Part shown: piece after piece, positions 16,755-23,679 of the stretch
How positions within the stretch are numbered: position 1 is the first letter of the stretch
How the letters are laid out: every line of letters begins with the position of its first letter
Source of the DNA: an uncultured Lachnospiraceae bacterium
GTDB lineage: Bacteria; Bacillota; Clostridia; Lachnospirales; Lachnospiraceae
DNA: 64,000 nt
Assembly (NCBI GenBank): GCA_946554445.1
Contig: CAMNSD010000018.1
Span: 23,884-87,883 of the forward strand
Direction of reading: 5' to 3'
The notes under the pieces: model-generated
Told to the model about the DNA's origin: nothing
What the model saw: the letters and a program-made list of their open reading frames with translations, nothing else
Database searches by the model: none
Made by a program: the position numbers and the translations under genes

Positions 16755-17180
16755 TTACTTCCAGTAGTGTTCGCTGACGCCTGCGCCCTGCGAACGGATG
16801 TTGATGGGAACAAGGTTGAATTTCCAAAAACCTCCGAGATGGCAGCGTCCTGTTACCGTAACGTAAAAAGGTGTTCCAATCTGTATGCGTCCGGTATTGC
16901 CGGGACCGGATACCTGATAGGAAAGCCCTTCCACTTCGCTGATCTCACTGGAGAGAAAGGAAAAGAGGGCATCTGTCTCCCCGCTGACGCCGCCGTTTAG
17001 CTGGATCTGTTTGACAAGCTGATCCGCTATGTGGTCCATTTCCTGTTTGGAGGAAATGATATGGAATACATTGATGATGAATGCAATCAGGATCACAGCC
17101 ACCAGAATGTAGATAAAGCTGCTGATATAAGAGGAATCACCTCTCTCGGACAGCAGGAGCCGTTTCAGTTTCTTTTTCAA
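16755..17180 (-). CDS. TadE/TadF-like pseudopilin, first gene of Tad operon
   Basis: A 141-residue protein beginning at a TTG (17178-17180) seven bases after GGAGG; a longer ATG frame reaching 17267 has no site and would cover the leader. Its N-terminus is KKKLKRLLLSERGDSSYISS followed by a hydrophobic helix (about residues 21-42). ERGD matches the neighbouring pseudopilin. The head domain contains YVTVTGRCHLGG. Distance to the shared-type promoter is about 130 bp. Confidence 0.75.
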   Translation of the reverse strand: MKKKLKRLLLSERGDSSYISSFIYILVAVILIAFIINVFHIISSKQEMDHIADQLVKQIQLNGGVSGETDALFSFLSSEISEVEGLSYQVSGPGNTGRIQIGTPFYVTVTGRCHLGGFWKFNLVPINIRSQGAGVSEHYWK

Positions 17181-17311
17181 CAGGTCACCTCCCGGATAAT
17201 ATAGAACGCAGGCGGGAAGCCGGGGTGGGACTTCCTGTCTGCGTCTAAAGTGTGGCGGTACTCCCATGGAATATGGGGTGTTCCGCCTGTGTATGAATTA
17301 TCACGATACAC

Positions 17312-17340
17312 ATTCTAACATATGGGATTTACCCTGTAAA
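17312..17340 (-). promoter_or_regulatory. Promoter of Tad operon (near-identical to T4SS promoter)
   Basis: On the minus strand TTTACA (17335-17340) and TAGAAT (17312-17317) with a 17-base spacer. The same hexamers and spacing, apart from TATAAT, occur upstream of the T4SS operon at 34873-34901, with similar spacer sequence. Confidence 0.8.
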
Positions 17341-17400
17341 TCGCAAAGCTGTGCCAGTTTGCGAAAGTTCTGTGCCAATGTTGTGCCATGCGTTTGTTAT
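17341..17400 (-). promoter_or_regulatory. Conserved upstream element with TGGCAC repeats, copy 1
   Basis: Directly upstream of the -35 on the minus strand lie ATGGCAC, TTGGCAC and TGGCAC in direct repeat and TTTGCGA next to the -35. The same layout is found at 34902-34957 before the T4SS promoter. Position fits an activator-binding site. Confidence 0.7.
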
Positions 17401-17436
17401 TTATTTTGCGGGATTAAAAAGGTTAAATACATCATA

Positions 17437-17465
17437 TTGTGATTAGGAACTAAATCATTTATAAT
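17437..17465 (+). promoter_or_regulatory. Promoter of cargo gene at 17491
   Basis: TTGTGA (17437-17442) and TATAAT (17460-17465) separated by 17 bases; the gene starts 25 bases after the -10. Confidence 0.65.
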
Positions 17466-17490
17466 TTAAGTAAAGTGATGGGAGGGAACG

Positions 17491-18648
17491 ATGGAAAGGG
17501 ATCAGGAACTTTTAGAAATAATAAATGATTTGCTCTTGAAAGGATATGAGGGCGGTTATTGGGACTATAAATCAGATTATCCGGCTACAAGTGAAGATAA
17601 ACTGCATGATATTATCTGTATGGCAAATAATCTGGAGGATAGGGATGCCTATTTAATATATGGTGCGAATGATGATGGAACGGTGTGCGGAATTGAGAAT
17701 AGCAATAAACGCTGTGTTACAGCGGACTTTATTAAATTTTTAAGGGATAAACACTTTGCGGGTGGGTTCATACCCCAAGTCGAGATGCGCACCTTAAAAA
17801 TTGGGGGACATGAATTAGATGTCCTGATAATTTTACGGGGAAATCATACGCCATATTATTTGCAGTATGATTTTGGTAAAGATCCTCAGATTAGTAAACG
17901 CATCAGGGCGGGTGCCATTTACACGAGAACTGCGGATATGAATACTCCGAGGGATAAGACGGCAAGTATTGAGCATACGGAATATTTGTGGAGAAAGCAT
18001 TTTGGGTATGATTTAAGACCTGCTCAGCGCTTTGAGCTTTTGTTAGAAGACTATGCAGGGTGGTCAGAAACAAACTGGGATAACTGCAGGCAGAGTTATC
18101 ATAAAGATTATCCGGAATATAGGATAGTGGTAGGAGAATCAAAGGATGGGAGAGAAACTTTAAGTTATTTTTATGATGATGAGAGTATGCCTTGGGCAAA
18201 ATTAAAACTGGAATATTTTTCCACGGTTTTATATGAAACCGAATTATGGTATATGGATTTGGGAAGATGTATTATACCAAAACCAGAATGGAGATTTATT
18301 ATTGGAAAAGGTTTATACTATTACTTTTTGAAATACAGTATCAATGGAAGACTTCTCGGGCTTTTTACGGAAGGAACCTATCAATGTAATGACAGAAGCG
18401 GGATTGAAATGCCAATAATGATTTTTGAACATGAGCGTGAAAGAAAACGCTTTGAAGAGTGGTTTTTGAATGTCGATGATGAGTTAAGGAAAGACATAAT
18501 GTTAAAGATTGAAGAGGATGCAATTATACAACATATTGTTGGAAAAGAAGAGCGGGATGGGAAACCGGAACTAGGAGTAAAAGATGTTGCCCTCGCATTT
18601 GCGCTGTATAAACGATGGAGAAAGATAAGAAATTTTACTGAAGAATAA
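17491..18648 (+). CDS. AlbA_2/Schlafen-like divergent AAA-4 domain protein
   Basis: A 385-residue protein whose N-terminal ~130 residues fit the AlbA_2 (divergent AAA_4, Schlafen-related) domain: YWDYKSDYP strand, then helix, then DAYLIYGANDDGTVCGIE and later VEMRTLKIGG strands. The rest (about 180-385) is unrecognised and rich in Tyr/Trp. GGAGGG ribosome-binding site. It is on the plus strand, AT-rich compared with the ICE backbone, and leads a cargo island with a toxin-antitoxin pair. Similar proteins occur in defence and regulatory contexts; role here unknown. Confidence 0.65.
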   Translation: MERDQELLEIINDLLLKGYEGGYWDYKSDYPATSEDKLHDIICMANNLEDRDAYLIYGANDDGTVCGIENSNKRCVTADFIKFLRDKHFAGGFIPQVEMRTLKIGGHELDVLIILRGNHTPYYLQYDFGKDPQISKRIRAGAIYTRTADMNTPRDKTASIEHTEYLWRKHFGYDLRPAQRFELLLEDYAGWSETNWDNCRQSYHKDYPEYRIVVGESKDGRETLSYFYDDESMPWAKLKLEYFSTVLYETELWYMDLGRCIIPKPEWRFIIGKGLYYYFLKYSINGRLLGLFTEGTYQCNDRSGIEMPIMIFEHERERKRFEEWFLNVDDELRKDIMLKIEEDAIIQHIVGKEERDGKPELGVKDVALAFALYKRWRKIRNFTEE

Positions 18649-18728
18649 TGCTGTAAATTAACACGCATATTTGCATTGCTATTTTTTTGTATTTTGTATA
18701 TAATAAAATTTAGAAGGAGTTGATAACT

Positions 18729-18974
18729 ATGCCAAACATAAAACCAATATCAGATTTACGGAATTATACAGAAGTGTTAAAAGAAGTAAGCACTAATCAG
18801 CCAGTATATCTTACCCGCAATGGCAGAGGTGCTTATGCCATTGTTGAGGTGGATGAATTAGACAGGCTGAAGGCAACGATAAAGCTTTTGGCAAAATTAG
18901 AGGAAGGAGAGCAGTCTGCTAGAGAAAAAGGCTGGTTGACAGCGGATGAAGTAGAGGCTGCACTGGGATTATAA
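18729..18974 (+). CDS. Phd/YefM-type antitoxin
   Basis: An 81-residue protein starting MPNIKPISDLRNYTEVLKEV, the typical N-terminal DNA-binding fold of Phd/YefM/RelB antitoxins, with VYLTRNGRGAYAIVEVDEL as the conserved second strand pair. The C-terminal helix (about 50-80) would bind the toxin. Start at 18729 follows AAGGAG. The stop is one base before the toxin start, a tightly coupled type II module. Confidence 0.9.
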   Translation: MPNIKPISDLRNYTEVLKEVSTNQPVYLTRNGRGAYAIVEVDELDRLKATIKLLAKLEEGEQSAREKGWLTADEVEAALGL

Positions 18975-18975
18975 T

Positions 18976-19335
18976 ATGCCAAAGCTGATATATGCACCGA
19001 AAGCACTGGAGGATTTGCTGGGTATAAAAGATTATATTGTGGGACAATTTGGCGCAGACAGAGCAAAGGGGATTATACATGATATTACAACAACTGTAAG
19101 ACAACTGGAGATGTTTCCAGAGGAAGGTTTCCATTTGGAAAAATTGATTGATTACCCTACGGATTATCGTTTCTTAGTGGTAAAACCCAACTATATATTT
19201 TATAGAATTGAAAGTGATATGGTAAAGATAGTCCGAATTTTGAATGAAAAACAAGATTTTCTTCAGATACTTTTTGGAATTAGTAGTATTTCTGAAGAAG
19301 GAGAAAAATATTGGGAGAAAATGGAGGAGGATTAG
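18976..19335 (+). CDS. RelE/ParE-family toxin
   Basis: A 119-residue protein of the RelE/ParE fold: N-terminal APKALEDLLGIKDYI helix pair, RQLEMFPEEGFHLE, then DYRFLVVKPNYIFYRIESD and VKIVRILNEKQDF as the strands. The last ~18 residues (after QILFG) are extra compared with typical 95-105-residue members and acidic. Family members either cleave ribosome-bound mRNA or poison gyrase; the residues visible do not decide which. It stabilises the element with its antitoxin. Confidence 0.88.
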   Translation: MPKLIYAPKALEDLLGIKDYIVGQFGADRAKGIIHDITTTVRQLEMFPEEGFHLEKLIDYPTDYRFLVVKPNYIFYRIESDMVKIVRILNEKQDFLQILFGISSISEEGEKYWEKMEED

Positions 19336-19336
19336 A

Positions 19337-19966
19337 ATGTACTTTAGTTTGAATTGTTATAAGGGTCTTTTAGGTTTAGAAGATACCTTTCGTTTGAAAA
19401 AAGATGAAACATGGGAAAGAATCAGTGACTATCAAGAATATTGTAATGATGATATGTTGTTTCCCAATTATGAATCTGCAAGCTATTGGCTGAAAGAACA
19501 TTCAAAAGTCAATGTTAATGGTATGGATATTTCCACAAAGGAAAATGAGATATATGAATTGAATTTTTCTTCATATGAGTTTGAAATAATAACTCATAGA
19601 ATTAAGAAACCAAGGTTGTTCAATAAACAAGAAATATACGAAGTCCTAAACGAAGGAAATGATTCGTACAATAATGTTTTGGTAATTGATTATGATGGAA
19701 ATCCTCATTTATTTAATTGGGATGAATATTGCCAAGATGATATTGAACGTTATCCAGTAAGACTTGAGGTGTTTTGTGCTGGAAATGGTTATGTAGGAGT
19801 AAATGTGAAAAGTAGCGAAATTGACGACATATATAGGTGCTGTTTGGAAGGATGGGAAATGCACCTTTCTTCTGGGAGAGCAGTTCGACAAGATTATGTG
19901 TCTAAAAAAGAAGGTGTGTTGTTGGCAGAAATAAATAGAATTATGGAAAGATATGATAAAGAATAA
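19337..19966 (+). CDS. Unrecognised cargo protein
   Basis: A 209-residue acidic soluble protein beginning at ATG 19337, one base after the toxin stop, preceded by GGAGGA. No signal peptide or membrane helix. The C-terminal third (GYVGVNVKSSEIDDIYRCCL) has alternating strand and helix; no motif recognised. The tight spacing suggests co-transcription with the TA pair, so it may be a third component or a passenger. Confidence 0.6.
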   Translation: MYFSLNCYKGLLGLEDTFRLKKDETWERISDYQEYCNDDMLFPNYESASYWLKEHSKVNVNGMDISTKENEIYELNFSSYEFEIITHRIKKPRLFNKQEIYEVLNEGNDSYNNVLVIDYDGNPHLFNWDEYCQDDIERYPVRLEVFCAGNGYVGVNVKSSEIDDIYRCCLEGWEMHLSSGRAVRQDYVSKKEGVLLAEINRIMERYDKE

Positions 19967-20120
19967 GTACGTTTATGAATATATGATAAATCAAGGTAGA
20001 AAACAGTTATTGCAAGGGTTGGGGGCATGAGGATTGATGAGTTTGTCAAGTAAAGTATGTAAAATTGACCATGCTACAAGCTGCATTTGTTTTGAGCTAT
20101 TTTGTAAATATCAGAAAGAC

Positions 20121-20160
20121 GAGCAGGCATGGTATCATACTTCGCCTGCTCTGTTTATTG
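20121..20160 (+). terminator. Putative terminator in cargo island
   Basis: GAGCAGGC (20121-20128) pairs with GCCTGCTC (20144-20151) followed by TGTTTATTG. Stem is strong, T tract imperfect. It would close the toxin-antitoxin transcript. The remaining spacer from 19967 to 20233 shows no supported gene. Confidence 0.5.
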
Positions 20161-20233
20161 TTAGTATATTTTCTTGTTGGAAAGTGGCTATTCAAATAGC
20201 TATGGGTGTTTTATGGGGAAAGAGGTGAGTTGT

Positions 20234-20392
20234 GTGGATATAGTACAACAGACTTTTGATTACCAAAGGGAAATAGAGGAAAACCAAAAGCGGATACGAA
20301 AGATGGTATTGGAAAGTTTCCATGATATTGCTGCGGAAAAGGGTCGGGACTGTAATGAGTTTTTTGAGGAACTGGAAAGAAGAATTAAATAA
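20234..20392 (+). CDS. Small helical protein preceding DUF4365 gene
   Basis: A 52-residue protein starting at GTG 20234, chosen because GAGGTGAG sits just upstream; longer frames from TTG or ATG lack a good site. The sequence is helical and highly charged (FDYQREIEENQKRIRKMVL, then a second helix), with no membrane segment. It ends 12 bases before the large DUF4365-type gene, so the two are likely co-expressed. Size and charge recall an antitoxin or a cofactor. Confidence 0.55.
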   Translation: MDIVQQTFDYQREIEENQKRIRKMVLESFHDIAAEKGRDCNEFFEELERRIK

Positions 20393-20404
20393 AGGGGTTG
20401 CATT

Positions 20405-22189
20405 ATGGACTTGGAGAAAATAGCAACGGCAAGTGTTAAAACAAGTATATCAATCACAGACGAATTATCTTCATTTATTAACGATGGGGATAAGGAACCA
20501 TCATGGGATGGAAATATATATATTTATGCAAATAAAGATAAAAGAAAGGAAAGCATAAAAAAAGTTCCAGTACAAGTTAAAGGGAAACAAAGTGATGATT
20601 TTTCTTTAGATACAATAAAATATCCAGTAACAGTGGTAGATTTAGAAAATTATCTTAATGATGGCGGGGTAGTGTTCTTTGTCGTTTATATTAGTAAAGA
20701 TGGAAGAGATACAAAAATATATTATTCTTGTCTACTTCCGGTGAAAATACGAAATATCTTGGATAGGAATATTAAAAAGAATAAAAAGCTGATTATTGAA
20801 TTTAATTCCTTCCCAGAAGATAATGCAGAAAAGGTATCATTATTTTTGAATTTTTACGACCATATGAAGAAGCAGACCAGTTTTGCCAAGACTACGTTAC
20901 ATTCTTTGGATGAATTAGAAAAGCAAGGTGTTTTAGAAGGAGTAACATTTTATGCAAATAATTATGGAAAATCCAATATAAATAATTATAATCTACTTTT
21001 TGAAGACGAGATTTATATGTATGCTCATATTAAAGGAAGTGCTGTACCCCAGCCACTTTTAGACATGCCGTTGGACTTACATATAGCAGAAAACGTTGAA
21101 ACAGAAATTGGCGTAAATGGAAAAGTTTATTATACAGGGTTTCAGAGGATTCGCTCAAAGGACAAGGCGGTATTAACCATAGGAAAAAGCGTCACTATTT
21201 CGATAGAGAAGAAAAAACAAAGTCTCACTATTAAATTTGCGCCAACTTCAAATTTGAAATATTCAGTAATTGATTTTGAATTTATTCTTGCTCTTTATAA
21301 ATATAATCAATTTGAAATGATGGGACATACATTGCCTTTAGATCCAAATAGATTGTTTGATGGAGACAAAGCAAGAAAATTACAGGAAAACCTAGAGTTT
21401 CGTAAGAATTTAATTAAGGTATTAAATATCTTTCAATTAGATACTGATGTTGACATTAACAGCTTTTCTAAGGATGATAGCCGACATAGTAATTTGTTCA
21501 TAAAGGGGTTGGTAAAAAATGAACCTGTAGATGGCTTAAAAGAAGGGTTGCCTTTTGCGTTGAGATTAAATTACTTAGGATCAAAGGTAATAATTGGACT
21601 TGAAAAGGAGGAGCAACCAGGGACATACAGAATATATGATTATCTCGGTAAGCCTGTTAAGTTGTGGTATAGAGATGATACAGGGGAGGGCAGAACTTCA
21701 AGGTATGACTTTTTGGATGTGGATGATTTTCTAAAAATTCCCAACATTGATTATAGAGATGTTTTGCAGTCATATAAGGACATATTGGATGAAAATATTT
21801 ATGTAAGGGCTAATTGGGTGCTTCTAAAGCTGCTTTTGGCCTATGATAAAAGTGAAGATAAAAGAAAAGATATTTTGGATGCGGCCTATAGTTTTGCAGA
21901 ATGGTTGTGCAATACAAATATATGCGAGGAAACATTAGAACTTATTTCTCGAAAACTTAATTTTTATCAAGTATTAAAAAGGCAAGGGAGTCTTGCAAAA
22001 GAACAAAAAGAGGATTTATTCAATATTGCTGATAACCAGCAGCAAAATAAAATGATAAGAGTGGGTGCGTATTTGTTATTGGATAACCAATTAGCAGCAG
22101 AAAGACTATTTGATGAATTGGATACTGATGTGAAACAGGAATTTCAAATGTTTCCAATTTTTAGATTTTGGGTGGAGGACAAACAATAG
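20405..22189 (+). CDS. DUF4365-type PD-(D/E)XK nuclease-like protein
   Basis: A 594-residue protein. The N-terminal part carries a pattern typical of DUF4365: SWDGNIYIY (D35), a spacer, then PVQVKGKQ (Q57, K59), consistent with a PD-(D/E)XK nuclease core. A helix at the very N-terminus and strands up to about residue 120 complete this domain. The remaining ~450 residues have no recognised domain and end in an alpha-helical region. It stands alone with a 52-residue partner, AT-rich, at the end of the cargo island; a phage-defence effector is plausible but not shown. Confidence 0.65.
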   Translation: MDLEKIATASVKTSISITDELSSFINDGDKEPSWDGNIYIYANKDKRKESIKKVPVQVKGKQSDDFSLDTIKYPVTVVDLENYLNDGGVVFFVVYISKDGRDTKIYYSCLLPVKIRNILDRNIKKNKKLIIEFNSFPEDNAEKVSLFLNFYDHMKKQTSFAKTTLHSLDELEKQGVLEGVTFYANNYGKSNINNYNLLFEDEIYMYAHIKGSAVPQPLLDMPLDLHIAENVETEIGVNGKVYYTGFQRIRSKDKAVLTIGKSVTISIEKKKQSLTIKFAPTSNLKYSVIDFEFILALYKYNQFEMMGHTLPLDPNRLFDGDKARKLQENLEFRKNLIKVLNIFQLDTDVDINSFSKDDSRHSNLFIKGLVKNEPVDGLKEGLPFALRLNYLGSKVIIGLEKEEQPGTYRIYDYLGKPVKLWYRDDTGEGRTSRYDFLDVDDFLKIPNIDYRDVLQSYKDILDENIYVRANWVLLKLLLAYDKSEDKRKDILDAAYSFAEWLCNTNICEETLELISRKLNFYQVLKRQGSLAKEQKEDLFNIADNQQQNKMIRVGAYLLLDNQLAAERLFDELDTDVKQEFQMFPIFRFWVEDKQ

Positions 22190-22213
22190 TAGCATTACAT
22201 AGTGGTTAAATAA

Positions 22214-22251
22214 TGATAGGCTTTTAGATTTGGTAAACTAAAAGCCTATCA
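22214..22251. terminator. Bidirectional terminator between cargo and ICE backbone
   Basis: A perfect 14-bp stem, TGATAGGCTTTTAG against CTAAAAGCCTATCA, with a 10-base loop. It sits between the convergent DUF4365 and S1-domain genes and would insulate cargo transcription from the ICE backbone in both directions. Confidence 0.75.
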
Positions 22252-22270
22252 AATGTTATGTCGAGAGGAA

Positions 22271-23626
22271 TTAAATATTCTGCTTAATAATCCGTGAAAT
22301 CAACCCAACCGCCACATTCCGTTCTGCATCAATCCGTGTTACCACAAAACTGACCTCATCCTTCTTTCCGGGAAGGCGGTTATCATAACAGCTATGGGCG
22401 ACTGCATTGACGCCGATATGGAGGCGGACAAAGACAGTGCCCTTGTGGATGTCTGTGACCGTTCCGGCATATTTACCCTGAATTTTGCACTTGCTCAGGT
22501 TTTCCTTGCTGGTGTTGCCGCCTGTGCTCTTAACATCTGCCTTCACGGAGATGTCTTCGAGGGAATGGACCTTGACGCTCAGGATGCGGACAAGGATCTG
22601 TTCGCCAACATGGAAGCGTTCCGTGGCATCCCCCAGCCAGTCCCACGACAGGTCGCGGGCAAGGATGGAACATTCCGTACCGAAAATCTCCACGCGGACT
22701 ACCTTTTCTGCCACGGCAATGACTCTCGCCTGTACGATACGGTCTTCACATACGCGGGAAATCCCGTTGGCATCAGGAAGATAGAAAATCTGCCGTTTCT
22801 TATACATGGCATCTTTGCGGCTTGCTACTATGCTGCGGCTGGCATTGTCAAGGCCCTTGATAATGAAGTCGATCTCGCATCCGAGCATATTCCCAAGTAT
22901 CTTATTCTGGCGCTGCACCAGTTCCCCGTAATCATGCGCCGCATCCTCCACAAGATTGATCATCATCTCCGCAAGGGGGATCACAACACGCATTTCCTTG
23001 TAATAGACGACTGCAATGGTGCCGCCGCCCTCCATTTTCTCAACACCGCCTAAAGTGCCGGTCAGGATCTTCCGGGTACGGTAGGCGTTCTGCAGCTCAT
23101 GCCAGATGGTATCCTCACGGCTTTCCGGCGTTTCCACTTCCGCATCGGCGCTCAGGGTAAGGATGGAAGGAGGGGAAGCCTTCCTTGCAGGTGTGGGCGT
23201 GTCGGGCACCGCCGTTTTTGGTGTGGAAACCTTCTTTCCCTTTCTGGCAGGCTTGGGGGCAGCTTCGTCGGGTGATGCTTCCGGCATTTTCCCATTTTCT
23301 GCTGCAGGGTTTGCTTCGTCACCGGAGGGAAGGGTACTTTCGCTGCCATTCTCATCGGGGGAAGCAGTTTCTTCTATGGGAGGCAGGGGGTCTGCCGTGT
23401 CAGGGCTTTCCATGGCGGATACCTCATCAGAGGTAGGGGCAGAGCCTTCCACGGTTTCTTCATCAGTGGAAAAGCCTGCATCCATATCGCCGCTCAGGGG
23501 ATCGGGACTTTCGCTGTCTATTCCGGATGCTTCCGGGGCAGGTGCATTTTCCGTTTCCATGTCATTTTCATGGAGGATGTTCTCATCGGTTACAACAGTT
23601 TCTTCAGTTTTTGCTTTTCTGGGCAT
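22271..23626 (-). CDS. S1-like RNA-binding protein of ICE
   Basis: A 451-residue protein with a disordered acidic N-terminal third (Glu/Asp/Pro/Ser-rich, about 1-170), then alpha/beta sequence, and two OB-type segments at the C-terminus: VQARVIAVAEKVVRVEIFGTE and YAGTVTDIHKGTVFVRLHIG, the latter a typical S1 motif. AAAAGGAG site. S1-type ICE proteins are common in Clostridia elements; binding of RNA or single-stranded DNA during transfer is a guess. Confidence 0.7.
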   Translation of the reverse strand: MPRKAKTEETVVTDENILHENDMETENAPAPEASGIDSESPDPLSGDMDAGFSTDEETVEGSAPTSDEVSAMESPDTADPLPPIEETASPDENGSESTLPSGDEANPAAENGKMPEASPDEAAPKPARKGKKVSTPKTAVPDTPTPARKASPPSILTLSADAEVETPESREDTIWHELQNAYRTRKILTGTLGGVEKMEGGGTIAVVYYKEMRVVIPLAEMMINLVEDAAHDYGELVQRQNKILGNMLGCEIDFIIKGLDNASRSIVASRKDAMYKKRQIFYLPDANGISRVCEDRIVQARVIAVAEKVVRVEIFGTECSILARDLSWDWLGDATERFHVGEQILVRILSVKVHSLEDISVKADVKSTGGNTSKENLSKCKIQGKYAGTVTDIHKGTVFVRLHIGVNAVAHSCYDNRLPGKKDEVSFVVTRIDAERNVAVGLISRIIKQNI

Positions 23627-23679
23627 AGTTTAATCTCCTTTTTTATTTTTGCTGCCGTAAAGCCGGCAGGTGGATCACG

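Larger units (their letters stand above)
17181..17490. other. Intergenic region: divergent promoters of Tad operon and cargo island
   Basis: No gene. It contains the Tad operon leader (17181-17311, with GC-rich hairpins such as GGCGG...CCGCC but no T tract), the Tad promoter (17312-17340), a conserved upstream element (17341-17400), and the plus-strand promoter of the AlbA_2-like gene (17437-17465). Confidence 0.7.

Noticed and set aside
20034..20228. 64-codon frame in the cargo island
   Set aside because: Runs through the terminator hairpin; no homology recognised or good start.
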